From Allorhizobium paknamense (GTDB lineage Bacteria; Pseudomonadota; Alphaproteobacteria; Rhizobiales; Rhizobiaceae): a stretch of 64,000 nt of DNA. Numbering within the stretch: position 1 is the stretch's first letter; the number at the start of each line of letters is the position of its first letter. The stretch covers positions 1 through 64,000 of the forward strand of contig NZ_JAUSWH010000008.1 in assembly GCF_030815125.1 (NCBI RefSeq). Direction: 5' to 3'. Of the stretch, positions 25,198-33,526 are shown one piece after another. Under the pieces are notes generated by a model. That model was not told the DNA's origin, made no database searches, and worked only from the letters and a program-made list of their open reading frames with translations. The translations under genes and the position numbers were made by a program.

Positions 25198-26009
25198 TGG
25201 GGGAGATCCTTCAAAAATGAACTGATGGCGAGATGGAGATCGGCCAGATAGCGGCTGCGGCTTTCCGCTTTGGGCGTGATGTCCTTGAAGCGTGCGGAGG
25301 GGATGCGCTCGGCCAGTGCCCTGGCCGATGCAATGGGATGAATGGCATCCCGTGTGTGTCCGAGGATCAGCACGGGCAGGGAAAGCCGGGCGAGATCCTG
25401 ATCGCTGACGCCGGGACCATCCTGCGAAATGCGGGTGAGCAACGCAGCCGTCACGCTCAACGGCTCCCGGTGGAAAAAGCCGGTCAGCGAAGCTAGATTG
25501 TCGGGCGCCTCCTGTGAGAGATGCCGCGCGGTTTCGCCAACCAGAAAGGCGGCTTTCGCCTCCTTAGCGGGCAGGGCCTGAAGAAGCCGCCCAACCTCGG
25601 CATTGGGCTGCATGTTGGCGGGCTGGGCTGCCGTGATCCAGGCTGGCCGCACCAGCACCAGTGCTTTCACGAGATCGGGGCGGTGAACCGCAAGCCGCAG
25701 CGCAATGGCCGCTCCCATGGAAATGCCGCCAATGGGGAGGGGAAAGGGCAGATGCGTTTCGATATAGGCGGCAATGTCCTCGGCGAAGGTTGCAATGGAC
25801 AGGCGCGTCAGGTCACCGGCATGAGAGGGGCCATGGCCTCTGACTTCGACGGTGATGCGGCGAAAACCGGCCTTGGGCGGAAAGGCTTCATCCGTCTGAT
25901 TGGCATCACCGCATAGGCCGTGCTGAAACAGCACCGGCGCACCCTGTCCGGCGGAATCGACATTCAGCACCGTTCCATCGGAGCATTTGAAAGCCTCGGA
26001 TATCCTCAT
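25194..26009 (-). CDS. Alpha/beta hydrolase
   Basis: A 271-residue alpha/beta-hydrolase. The oxyanion region is VLFQHGLCGDANQ. The nucleophile elbow reads GGISMGAAIAL (Ser in Gly-x-Ser-x-Gly), and an acid appears in LILGHTRDAIHP; the late His is in YLADLHLAISS. The start chosen is ATG 26009, which overlaps the epimerase stop as ATGA; the ORF start at 26030 would extend it by seven residues. Family members are lactonases, esterases and C-C hydrolases. In a sugar operon with a dehydrogenase, lactone hydrolysis is reasonable, but not shown. Confidence 0.85.
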   Translation of the reverse strand: MRISEAFKCSDGTVLNVDSAGQGAPVLFQHGLCGDANQTDEAFPPKAGFRRITVEVRGHGPSHAGDLTRLSIATFAEDIAAYIETHLPFPLPIGGISMGAAIALRLAVHRPDLVKALVLVRPAWITAAQPANMQPNAEVGRLLQALPAKEAKAAFLVGETARHLSQEAPDNLASLTGFFHREPLSVTAALLTRISQDGPGVSDQDLARLSLPVLILGHTRDAIHPIASARALAERIPSARFKDITPKAESRSRYLADLHLAISSFLKDLPQ

Positions 26010-26839
26010 GGTCCGGCACCATGCAGGCATTGCATCAGGAAATTCGCGACACCGGCTGCTTCGGAAGCATCCAGTCCATGGGTGACAAGACCCTTGTCGA
26101 AGCCGATGGCCTTCAGCCTGCCTAGGTAATGCGGATAATCCAGCACACCCTTTCCGGCGGTGGCAAAGCTGCCGTCTGGATTGCGGTCCTTGGCATGGGC
26201 CATAACGATGCGGTCTGCGAGAAGATCGATGGCGGAAGCCACAATCCGGCGCTGTTCGTCCGGTGCCGCGCGCTCGAACAGATTGGCAGGATCGAGAACG
26301 ATTTTCAGGCGCGGGCTTTGCAGGTCCTCGATCAGCCGATGTGCCTTTTCAGCGGAGTTGATGACATTGGCGAGTTCGGGCTCGATGCCGAGGTCCACTT
26401 CGTGGCGTTCGGCGATGTCAAGCGCAACGGCCATGGCGTCCAGAAGATCGCACCAGGCTTCGGGCGTGTTGTTGTCGGGATGCTCCTTCCACTGGTCGGC
26501 AGCGTCGCGCGTGCCGGTGCACAGCGTGATCAAGCCTGTCGACATGGTTCGGCATTGCCGGGCGATGACGTCAAGCCGCCGATGCCCGGCGCGGCGCACC
26601 TCGATATCGGGATGGATCATGTTGTAGGTGCCGGAGACGGCGACGATGCTGACCCCGGTGGTGGCGGAGGCCTTCGCAACGGCACGAGCCTCTTCCTCGG
26701 AAATGTCATCCGGCATAGAGGGCAGGCCGGAGCAGGCCATATTGTATTGCGTGCAGGCGAAACCCGCCTCGGCAACGGCCTTCAGCACATGCTGCGGATC
26801 TGTGCCCTCAAAAGTCTTGGCGAAAATCCCGATCTGCAT
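26006..26839 (-). CDS. Sugar phosphate isomerase/epimerase (TIM barrel)
   Basis: A 277-residue xylose-isomerase-like TIM barrel. It starts MQIGIFAKTFEGTDPQHVL and has LGIEPELANVINSAEK, KIVLDPANLF and IVMAHAKDRNPDGSFA, corresponding to the barrel strands that bind metal in this superfamily. It differs from the two ketose 3-epimerases of the psicose operon and is closer to inosose-isomerase or hydroxypyruvate-isomerase-like proteins. The substrate is unknown. Both ends overlap neighbouring genes by four or so bases, so it is translated within the operon. Confidence 0.83.
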   Translation of the reverse strand: MQIGIFAKTFEGTDPQHVLKAVAEAGFACTQYNMACSGLPSMPDDISEEEARAVAKASATTGVSIVAVSGTYNMIHPDIEVRRAGHRRLDVIARQCRTMSTGLITLCTGTRDAADQWKEHPDNNTPEAWCDLLDAMAVALDIAERHEVDLGIEPELANVINSAEKAHRLIEDLQSPRLKIVLDPANLFERAAPDEQRRIVASAIDLLADRIVMAHAKDRNPDGSFATAGKGVLDYPHYLGRLKAIGFDKGLVTHGLDASEAAGVANFLMQCLHGAGP

Positions 26840-27915
26840 CAGACGCCACCCGTGACATCTGCCAGTGCCACCGGTTTGCCGGTCTCCGCGGATCGGGCAA
26901 TGGCCACCATGGCCCGCACGGAGGCAAGGCCGTCATCGACATCGGCCCCCTCCATTGGCGTTCCATCCAGAATGGTGCGGGCAAAACCTTCGACCTGGCG
27001 ACGGTAGAAATGACCATCGGCCCCCAGCACGCGATGGGTTGCGCCATCGGCCTCGCGGAAGATATCGACCTCGCTGGTCTTGTAATACCAGGGATTATAG
27101 GTCTTGCCGATCACGCTGCCATTCTTGCCGTAAATCTGGAAACCCTCATGCCAGTCCATCCGTACCTGGACGGTAAGATCGAGGTGGCCAAGTGTGCCTG
27201 AGGCGAATTCCACATCCACGAACCAGCACCAGATGCCCGCGCGCTCGGAAAGCCGCGCCTGTACGGCGACAATGTCGCCAGCAAAATAGCGGGCGGTATC
27301 GATCAGGTGGCAACCATGGGCGAGCATATAGTAGCGCCGCAGATCGGCCTTTGGATTGGCGGAGGGTTTCTTTGCATGGGCGCTGGTGACGATCAGAGGC
27401 TGCACCGCATCCGTCATCGGATAACGGTGGGTGCTGTCGCAATACCAGGCCTTGAGCGCGATCATGTCGCCCATCTCATCGGCAATGAAAGATTTGGCCG
27501 CCTGAAGACCGGCATCGAAGCGCTTCATGTGGCCGACCTGAAATACCTTGCCGGATTGTTCGACGGCAGACTTCAACTCAAGGCATTCCTCTACCGTCAG
27601 TCCCACCGGTTTTTCGCAGAGGACATGCTTGCCGGCCTGCAGGGCGCGTAACGAAGCTGGCACATGGAAGGCGTCAGCTGTCGCGATGATCACGGCATCG
27701 ATCTCCGGATCGGCCAGCATGCGGTCATAATCGCCATAGGTCTTTTCAGCGCCATGGGTGATGGCCATGCGCTCGCGTAGGTCATCGGCAATATCGCAGA
27801 TCGCAAAGAGATCCGCATTGGCCGCTTTGGTGCAGCTTTCGAAATGGGCGGCCTGGGCGATCTGCCCCGCACCGAGCACACCCACCCGCAGGCGTCTTTC
27901 ATGTTTGGCTGGCAT
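26839..27915 (-). CDS. Gfo/Idh/MocA-family NAD(P)-dependent dehydrogenase
   Basis: A 358-residue sugar or inositol dehydrogenase-like protein. The N-terminal nucleotide fold is RVGVLGAGQIAQAAHF (residues about 9-24), with the conserved CEKPVGLTVEE block including the catalytic Lys. The C-terminal domain has HGCHLIDTARYFAGD, where the His and Asp form the family active site. It probably oxidises the transported sugar or its product. The ATG at 27915 follows AGAGGAT. It comes first after a 103-base gap from the transporter ATPase, which holds a hairpin that could reduce transcription of the enzyme genes. Confidence 0.88.
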   Translation of the reverse strand: MPAKHERRLRVGVLGAGQIAQAAHFESCTKAANADLFAICDIADDLRERMAITHGAEKTYGDYDRMLADPEIDAVIIATADAFHVPASLRALQAGKHVLCEKPVGLTVEECLELKSAVEQSGKVFQVGHMKRFDAGLQAAKSFIADEMGDMIALKAWYCDSTHRYPMTDAVQPLIVTSAHAKKPSANPKADLRRYYMLAHGCHLIDTARYFAGDIVAVQARLSERAGIWCWFVDVEFASGTLGHLDLTVQVRMDWHEGFQIYGKNGSVIGKTYNPWYYKTSEVDIFREADGATHRVLGADGHFYRRQVEGFARTILDGTPMEGADVDDGLASVRAMVAIARSAETGKPVALADVTGGV

Positions 27916-27962
27916 TTTCGAAATCCTCTACTGTCGGGTCATGCCCTGGACGAAGGGTTGGG

Positions 27963-28006
27963 AGCATCATCGGACCGGCGTGACAGGAAGCTGGCCGGAT
28001 GATGCT
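27963..28006 (-). terminator. Hairpin between the transporter and catabolic parts of the operon
   Basis: AGCATCATC and GATGATGCT form a nine-pair outer stem around a GC-rich inner part. It lies between the ABC ATPase stop and the dehydrogenase start. It could act as an attenuator or an mRNA-processing barrier rather than a full stop, because the genes downstream have no other clear promoter. Confidence 0.45.
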
Positions 28007-28018
28007 TCAGAAAAAAGG

Positions 28019-29098
28019 TTACAGCGCGAGACCGCTTGCGGCGTCGAACAGAACGGCTTTCGATAGATCGAGTGCGAAAGCGGCCTTCTCGCCGATGCGG
28101 ACCGGGCTGCCGGTCGGCAGGCGCGCCATGATCTCCTGTTCGCCGCTGCGCAGGGCCACAAAGACATCGGGCCCGGTCGGCTCGATCACCTCGACATGGA
28201 CATTCAGAACCGGACTTGCGGTTTTTTCCGTCGAGGCCAGCGACAGCCATTCCGGACGAAGCCCGAGCAGCACCTCATGCCCTTCCGGAAGCGATGTCCC
28301 GAGAGACGATGGCAGCGGCAGGGTGACATCTGCATCCGTCAGCGTCAGGATGTCGCCGATGATCCTGGTGCGCAGCAGGTTCATGGGTGGCGAGCCCATG
28401 AAGGTGGCCACGAAGACATTGGCCGGGCGATCATAGATGTCCTCCGGCGTCCCGAATTGCTGGAGAATGCCGTCCTTCATCACGGCAATGCGGGTTGCCA
28501 TGGTCATTGCCTCGATCTGGTCATGTGTGACATAGACAATGGTTGCACCAAGCCGCTGATGCAGTTTCTTGATCTCCGTGCGCATCTCGACGCGCAATTT
28601 TGCATCGAGGTTGGACAGCGGTTCGTCGAACAGAAAGATCTTTGGCTGGCGCACCAGTGCCCGGCCCATGGCGACGCGCTGGCGCTGGCCGCCGGAGAGT
28701 TGGGCCGGGCGCCGCTTGAGAAGGTGTCCGATCTGCAAGAGATCGGCCACCTTGCCCACACGCTCCCGGCGTTCTGCCTTCGGCACTCCGCTCATTTCGA
28801 GGGAAAAGCCGATATTTTCCTCGACTGTCATGGCCGGATAGAGCGCGTAGGACTGGAACACCATGGCGATATCGCGCTCTTTCGGCTCCAGGCCGTCTAC
28901 GGAATGTCCGTCGATGGTGATGCTGCCGGAGGTGTGGGCATCGAGACCTGCAATGATCGACAACAGGGTGGATTTGCCGCAGCCCGACGGGCCGACAAGC
29001 ACCAGGAACTCGCCGTCCTCGATGGCAATGTTGATGTCCTTCAGAACCGCGAGGCTGCCGAAACTCTTGGTGAGATGGGTAATCGAAAGATGGGCCAT
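28019..29098 (-). CDS. Carbohydrate ABC transporter ATPase (UgpC/MalK type)
   Basis: A 359-residue single ABC domain plus regulatory domain. Walker A is GPSGCGKST (residues about 36-44), signature LSGGQRQRVAMGRAL, Walker B IFLFDEPLSNLD and a switch His in VYVTHDQIEAM. The C-terminal part (FVATFMGSPPMNLL; LLGLRPEWLSL) is the TOBE-type domain of MalK/UgpC. It matches the two MalF/MalG-type permeases and binding protein encoded upstream. The gap to the permease gene is five bases. Confidence 0.94.
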   Translation of the reverse strand: MAHLSITHLTKSFGSLAVLKDINIAIEDGEFLVLVGPSGCGKSTLLSIIAGLDAHTSGSITIDGHSVDGLEPKERDIAMVFQSYALYPAMTVEENIGFSLEMSGVPKAERRERVGKVADLLQIGHLLKRRPAQLSGGQRQRVAMGRALVRQPKIFLFDEPLSNLDAKLRVEMRTEIKKLHQRLGATIVYVTHDQIEAMTMATRIAVMKDGILQQFGTPEDIYDRPANVFVATFMGSPPMNLLRTRIIGDILTLTDADVTLPLPSSLGTSLPEGHEVLLGLRPEWLSLASTEKTASPVLNVHVEVIEPTGPDVFVALRSGEQEIMARLPTGSPVRIGEKAAFALDLSKAVLFDAASGLAL

Positions 29099-29103
29099 AT
29101 GTG

Positions 29104-30012
29104 TTATCCTTTGACGGCACCGGCCATCAGGCCACGGAGGAAATAGCGCCCGGCGGCGACATAGATGATGATGGTGGGCAGGGCCGCGATCATCGCCGCT
29201 GCCATATCCTCGTTATAGGCCTTGGTGCCGGTGGAGGTGTTGACGAGATTGTTGAGCGCCACTGTGACCGGCTGGTTGGAGCCGGCGGCGAAGGAAACGC
29301 CGAACAGGAAATCGTTCCACACGCCGGTGAATTGCCAGATGATCGACACCATGACGATTGGCCAGGAGATGGGCAGGAGAATGCGGAAGAAGACCGCCCA
29401 GAAACCTGCGCCATCGACCCGCGCCGCCTTGAAGATCTCGCCGGGCACCGTGACGAAGTAGTTTCGGAAAAACATCGTGGTAAAGCAGATGCCATAGATG
29501 ACATGGACGAGAACGAGGCCGGGAATGGTGCCCGCAAGCCCGAGCAGGCCCAAGAGCCCAGCCATGGGAATAAGGACGATCTGAAAGGGAATGAAGCAAC
29601 CGAAAAGGATGAGGCCGAACAGGATATTGTCGCCTCTGAAGCGGCAGATGGCGAAGACGTAACCGTTCAGCGCCCCCAGAGACACCGAGATCAGCGTGGC
29701 CGGAATGACGATCAGGAAGGAGTTGCCGAAATAACCCTTGAGACCGCCGCAGGTGACCCCGATGCAGGCCGAATTCCAGACGGATCGCCAGGCATCGAGC
29801 GTTGGCGTCTTTGGAAAGGACAGAAGATTGCCGCTGCGGATTTCATCCATGCTTTTCAACGATGTGAAGACCATGGAGAGAAGCGGCGCCAGAAAGGCGG
29901 CAGCGGCCACCGCAAGGCAGGCATAGACGAAAACCCGCCCGGCAATCCGGGATGCCCGCATTGCTGGTCTTGAACGGTTCGGCGGGCTTACACGATCAGG
30001 CGCGGCGATCAT
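29104..30012 (-). CDS. Carbohydrate ABC transporter permease (MalG/GtsC type)
   Basis: A 302-residue permease with about six helices. The EAA loop reads EIFKAARVDGAGFWAVFFRI. I start it at ATG 30012 because the first helix (IAGRVFVYACLAVAAAAFLA) follows soon after; the frame continues to 30102 without a convincing start. It overlaps the upstream permease by 17 bases. Its C-terminus ends with YFLRGLMAGAVKG, the family ending. It pairs with the gene at 29996-30877. Confidence 0.92.
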   Translation of the reverse strand: MIAAPDRVSPPNRSRPAMRASRIAGRVFVYACLAVAAAAFLAPLLSMVFTSLKSMDEIRSGNLLSFPKTPTLDAWRSVWNSACIGVTCGGLKGYFGNSFLIVIPATLISVSLGALNGYVFAICRFRGDNILFGLILFGCFIPFQIVLIPMAGLLGLLGLAGTIPGLVLVHVIYGICFTTMFFRNYFVTVPGEIFKAARVDGAGFWAVFFRILLPISWPIVMVSIIWQFTGVWNDFLFGVSFAAGSNQPVTVALNNLVNTSTGTKAYNEDMAAAMIAALPTIIIYVAAGRYFLRGLMAGAVKG

Positions 30013-30877
30013 GGCGAAGCTCCGAATAGAGATAGGGAATGATGATGCTGGCAAGGGTGGCGAGCATGACCGTGGCGCTGGCGGCGCCAACTGCAAGCTC
30101 ATTGCGGGTAAAGGTCATGGAATACATGAAGGTCGAAGGGAGTTCGGTGGAAACACCCGGCCCGCCCTTCGTGAGCGCCACGACGAGATCATAGCTCTTG
30201 ATGGCAAGATGGGTTTCGATGACAAAAACCGTCAGGAAGACGGGGCGCAGGGCCGGAATGATGATGCGGATATAGACCTTGTGGATTGGGGCGCCATCGA
30301 TGCGGGCCGCCCGCAGAATTTCCGTATCGATACCGCGCAGGCCCGCCAGGAACAGAGCCATGACAAAACCCGTCACCTGCCAGACGCCGGCAATGACAAT
30401 GGTGTAGATCGCCATGTCAGGCTCGACCAGCCATTGGAACGTGAAGCTTTCCCAGCCAAGGCTGCGCATCATGTGCTCCAGCCCAAGGCCCGGATTGAGC
30501 ATCCATTGCCAGATCACGCCGGTCACGACAAAGGAAAGCGCCATGGGGTAAAGAAAGACCGCCCGGAAAAATCCCTCCATCCTGATCCGCTGATCGATCA
30601 GAATGGCGATGAACAGGCCAAGGCAGGTGGCGCCGAGGATGTAGAGGCCGCCAAAGATTGCCATGTTTTCGACAGCCGTGATCCAGCGCGGATTGGCAAA
30701 AAGCCGCTCATATTGCCGCCAGCCGACAAAATCGAAACGGGCAAACATTTTCGACCCGGTAAACGACAGGATCGCGGTATAGGCAATGAAGCCGTAGACG
30801 CATACCGCGATGGCAGCGACCGACGGTGACAGGACAATGGCTGGCATCCCGTCCCGGAGGCGTTTTGAAATGGACAT
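29996..30877 (-). CDS. Carbohydrate ABC transporter permease (MalF/GtsB type)
   Basis: A 293-residue permease of the MalF side, with six helices beginning VLSPSVAAIAVCVYGFIAY. The EAA loop is EILRAARIDGAPIHKVYIRI. It begins 84 bases after the binding-protein stop and overlaps the MalG-type permease gene. Sequence blocks such as RVFL-like FRAVFLYPMALSFVVTGVIW and MRSLGWESFTFQWL are typical of the glucose/mannose and sorbitol importers in rhizobia. The sugar cannot be named. Confidence 0.92.
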   Translation of the reverse strand: MSISKRLRDGMPAIVLSPSVAAIAVCVYGFIAYTAILSFTGSKMFARFDFVGWRQYERLFANPRWITAVENMAIFGGLYILGATCLGLFIAILIDQRIRMEGFFRAVFLYPMALSFVVTGVIWQWMLNPGLGLEHMMRSLGWESFTFQWLVEPDMAIYTIVIAGVWQVTGFVMALFLAGLRGIDTEILRAARIDGAPIHKVYIRIIIPALRPVFLTVFVIETHLAIKSYDLVVALTKGGPGVSTELPSTFMYSMTFTRNELAVGAASATVMLATLASIIIPYLYSELRHDRRA

Positions 30878-30961
30878 GGTTCTGTTCCGGATTGGCTTCT
30901 GGATAGCGCGACCGGTTCCGCCGCATGGGGCCTTGCGGCGAAACCTCTGGTATCGGCTCCG

Positions 30962-32215
30962 TCACCTTGCCGCGTCGATGGCCTTGACCAGCGCTGCCAC
31001 GGCATCCGCAGAGGACATGTCGGAGTTGAAATGCTGGGTCACGACATCGAAGATGGCGCGCTGGATCGCAGCAGGTTCGGCGTGACCATGGGCAAGCGAG
31101 CCCATCATCGTGCCGGAGGCCTCGGCGGTCTTCAGGTCGGCCATGGATTTCTGGGCGCAGGCATCGAAGCTTGCGACAGAGACATCCGTGCGGGCTGGGA
31201 TCGATCCCTTGACCTTGTTGAAGGCCTCCTGGAAGGACGGCGACATCACGCTGGATGCCAGCTTGCGCTGGGCTGCGACCTTGCCTTCGCCAACCGGGAA
31301 CATGGCAAAAAAGTCGGTGTTGAACAGGAAGGAGCCGTCCGTGCCCGGGGCGGTGACGCAGAGAATATCGACACCCGGCTTCAGATTGGCCTTGACGATT
31401 TCACCCTTGGCCCAGTCGCCCATCAATTGCATGCCGGCCTCGCCCTTCAGCACCATGGCGGTGGCAAGGTTCCAGTCCCGGCCGGAGAAGTTGGGATCGA
31501 CATAGCCGCGGATCTTGCGCATCTGGTCGAAGACCTTGAGCATCGTCTCCGAGGTCAAGGCCTTTTCATCGAGCTGAAGGATTGCCTTTTTATAGAAATC
31601 CGGACCGCCAATGCCCAGCACCACGTCATCGAAGATCGTCGTATCCTGCCAGGGCTGACCGCCATGGGCGAGGGGAATGATGCCCTTGGCCTTCAGCTTG
31701 TCGGCCACGGCGTTGAATTCATCCCAGGTCTTTGGCGGTGTCAGGCCGTTATCGGCAAAGACCTTTGCGTTGATCCACAGCCAGTTCGGGCGATGGATAT
31801 TTACCGGCACCGCCTCCCATTTGCCGTCATGCACGGCAAAGGCCTTGATCGCATCCGGCACGACCTTGTCCCAGCCTTCCTTGGCTGCAACATCGCTCAG
31901 GTCGCCCAGCAGGCCTTCTTCCGACCACTCGTTGACCGCCATGCCCAGCAATTGCGCGGCGGTCGGCGGATTGCCCGAGGTGACGCGCGCCTTCAGGGCG
32001 GTTGCGGCAGCTTCACCACCGCCACCGGCCACCGGCATGTCCTTCCAGGTCACGCCCTGCTTCTGCAGGTCGTCCTTCAACACGCCGACCGCAGCCGCTT
32101 CGCCGCCAGATGTCCACCAATGCAGTACCTCCACGCTCTCCTCAGCAAAGGCGCTTGCAACCACGGAACTGCTGAAGAAAGCCGCAAGGGCTATCGTTCT
32201 TACCCTGAAATGCAT
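30962..32215 (-). CDS. Periplasmic sugar-binding protein (family 1, GtsA-like)
   Basis: A 417-residue solute-binding protein. The ATG at 32215 follows GGGAGGAAAA and starts a signal peptide (RTIALAAFFSSSVVASAFA). The mature N-terminus EVLHWWTSGGEAAAVGVL and the blocks AVNEWSEEGLLGDL and MQLMGDWAKGEIVKANLKPG are typical of the glucose/mannose ABC binding proteins of rhizobia and Thermus. It heads the nine-gene operon. Its promoter region carries a perfect TGTTTGTTT dyad (32276-32300), likely bound by the ROK repressor at 33527. Confidence 0.92.
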   Translation of the reverse strand: MHFRVRTIALAAFFSSSVVASAFAEESVEVLHWWTSGGEAAAVGVLKDDLQKQGVTWKDMPVAGGGGEAAATALKARVTSGNPPTAAQLLGMAVNEWSEEGLLGDLSDVAAKEGWDKVVPDAIKAFAVHDGKWEAVPVNIHRPNWLWINAKVFADNGLTPPKTWDEFNAVADKLKAKGIIPLAHGGQPWQDTTIFDDVVLGIGGPDFYKKAILQLDEKALTSETMLKVFDQMRKIRGYVDPNFSGRDWNLATAMVLKGEAGMQLMGDWAKGEIVKANLKPGVDILCVTAPGTDGSFLFNTDFFAMFPVGEGKVAAQRKLASSVMSPSFQEAFNKVKGSIPARTDVSVASFDACAQKSMADLKTAEASGTMMGSLAHGHAEPAAIQRAIFDVVTQHFNSDMSSADAVAALVKAIDAAR

Positions 32216-32275
32216 AGTTTTCCTCCCTTGGGCGGACCCAATGCCACCCTTCCGCAAAACAACCAGATCCTCCTC

Positions 32276-32300
32276 TGTTTGTTTGGATTGAAAACAAACA
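32276..32300. promoter_or_regulatory. Operator candidate for the ROK repressor
   Basis: TGTTTGTTT and AAACAAACA are exact complements separated by GGATTGA. This is the pattern of NagC/XylR-type operators (TTTGTTT with AAACAAA). It lies 61 bases before the sugar-binding protein start on the minus strand and 43 bases before lrgA on the plus strand, so one site could control both directions. Confidence 0.65.
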
Positions 32301-32342
32301 TAATACGCGGTAGGTGTCAAGCAGTGAACAAAGGAGCCTCGC

Positions 32343-32717
32343 ATGCTGGCCGGATTAACGGTTCTTCTGGTTTTCCAACTGGCCGGAGAAATCCTCGCCT
32401 ACAGTCTGGGCGGAGTTGTCCCCGGCCCGGTCATTGGCATGGCGCTGATGACCGTGACGCTTGCCGCCACGCGGCATGTGGAAAGTCTGCAGACGACCCA
32501 TCAGCGCACCATCGCGACCTCCGGCGCCATTCTTGCCAATCTCGGCGTTCTCTTCGTGCCGGCAGGTGTCGGCATTCTCCAGCATCTCGATCTCATTCGC
32601 GAACGGGGATTTGCGCTGTTTGCCGTGCTGCTCCTGTCGACCGTGGTGACGCTGACGGTTACCGTCTGGGTCTTCATCCTGGTCAAGCGGCTTTCCGGAG
32701 GCTATGCCGATGAATAA
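32343..32717 (+). CDS. lrgA: LrgA/CidA-family holin-like membrane protein
   Basis: A 124-residue membrane protein with four hydrophobic segments and the family block GGVVPGPVIGMALMTVTLAA. CidA/LrgA proteins were described as holin/antiholin-like; with LrgB they are now also linked to export of pyruvate or related small acids (family knowledge). The ATG follows AAGGAG. It overlaps lrgB by eight bases. It is divergent from the sugar ABC operon across a shared 127-base region. Confidence 0.9.
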   Translation: MLAGLTVLLVFQLAGEILAYSLGGVVPGPVIGMALMTVTLAATRHVESLQTTHQRTIATSGAILANLGVLFVPAGVGILQHLDLIRERGFALFAVLLLSTVVTLTVTVWVFILVKRLSGGYADE

Positions 32718-33408
32718 CAGTCTTTGGGTCTATCTCGCGACATCGCCGCTGATCTGGCTGACCGGGACGCTCGCCGTCTGGCTGGCGGCCAGAAGTCTGG
32801 CCGCGCTTCGCCCCGGCAACCCCTTGCTCAATCCCATCATGATCTCGATTGCGGTCATCACGACCGTGCTTTACCAGAGCGGCATTGCCTACAAGACCTA
32901 TTTCGCGGGCGCGCAATTCATCCACTTTCTGCTCGGTCCGGCAACCGTGGCGCTTGGCATTCCGCTTTATGAAAAACTGCCGCTGGTGCGGCGAAACCTC
33001 ATCCCCATGCTTGCGGCCCTGATCGTGGGGTGCCTGACGGCTGTAGGCTCGACCGTGTTCCTCGCACATCTTTTCGGCTTCACGCCATCCATTGTCGCCT
33101 CGCTTGCGCCGAAATCCACCACGGCGGCGGTTGCCATGGCTATTTCCGAAAGTCTCCATGGCGATCCGGCGCTGACCGCCGCTGTCGTCATTCTGACCGG
33201 TATCTGTGGTGCCATCATCGTGACGCCGATGATGAACGCCATGCGGATCAAGGATTATAGCGCGCGCGGCTTTGCCGTCGGCCTGACGTCTCATGGCATC
33301 GGCACGGCGCGCGCCTATTCGGTTGATCAGGTGGCGGGACTGTTCTCCGGCATCGCAATGGGCCTGAACGCGATCCTGACATCGCTGATCGTGCATCTCT
33401 TTTTTTGA
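32710..33408 (+). CDS. lrgB: LrgB/CidB-family membrane protein
   Basis: A 232-residue integral membrane protein with family blocks PLLNPIMISIAVITTVLY, FLLGPATVALGIPLYE, SLAPKSTTAAVAMAIS and GLTSHGIGTARAYSVDQ, matching LrgB closely. The upstream ATG at 32704 lies only two bases after GGAGG, while ATG 32710 has eight, so 32710 is preferred. It forms an lrgAB pair. Between a sugar transporter and its ROK repressor it may export an acid by-product of sugar breakdown or a metabolite under carbon overflow (inference). Confidence 0.92.
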   Translation: MNNSLWVYLATSPLIWLTGTLAVWLAARSLAALRPGNPLLNPIMISIAVITTVLYQSGIAYKTYFAGAQFIHFLLGPATVALGIPLYEKLPLVRRNLIPMLAALIVGCLTAVGSTVFLAHLFGFTPSIVASLAPKSTTAAVAMAISESLHGDPALTAAVVILTGICGAIIVTPMMNAMRIKDYSARGFAVGLTSHGIGTARAYSVDQVAGLFSGIAMGLNAILTSLIVHLFF

Positions 33409-33455
33409 TAGGGTGCGGTGTTTCAGTAAAGCAGGAAATTGCTTTAAAAACTTGT

Positions 33456-33512
33456 TTTTACGCATTCCCTGACGGGAAACCGGTTCACATTTTTCTCAAG
33501 ACAATACTCTAG
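33456..33512 (+). repeat. Rhizobial palindromic element A, copy 3
   Basis: TTTTTACGCATTCCCTGACGG, then GAAACCGGTTCACATTTTTC and TACTCTAGA identify it. It fills the gap between lrgB and the ROK repressor and directly precedes the repressor ribosome site. Confidence 0.7.
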
Positions 33513-33526
33513 ATCGGGAGTTCGCG

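Noticed and set aside
31031..32713. A 560-codon plus-strand open frame
   Set aside because: It lies antisense to the sugar-binding protein, and its first 430 or so codons are the mirror of that gene; low-complexity His/Gly/Arg-rich composition.
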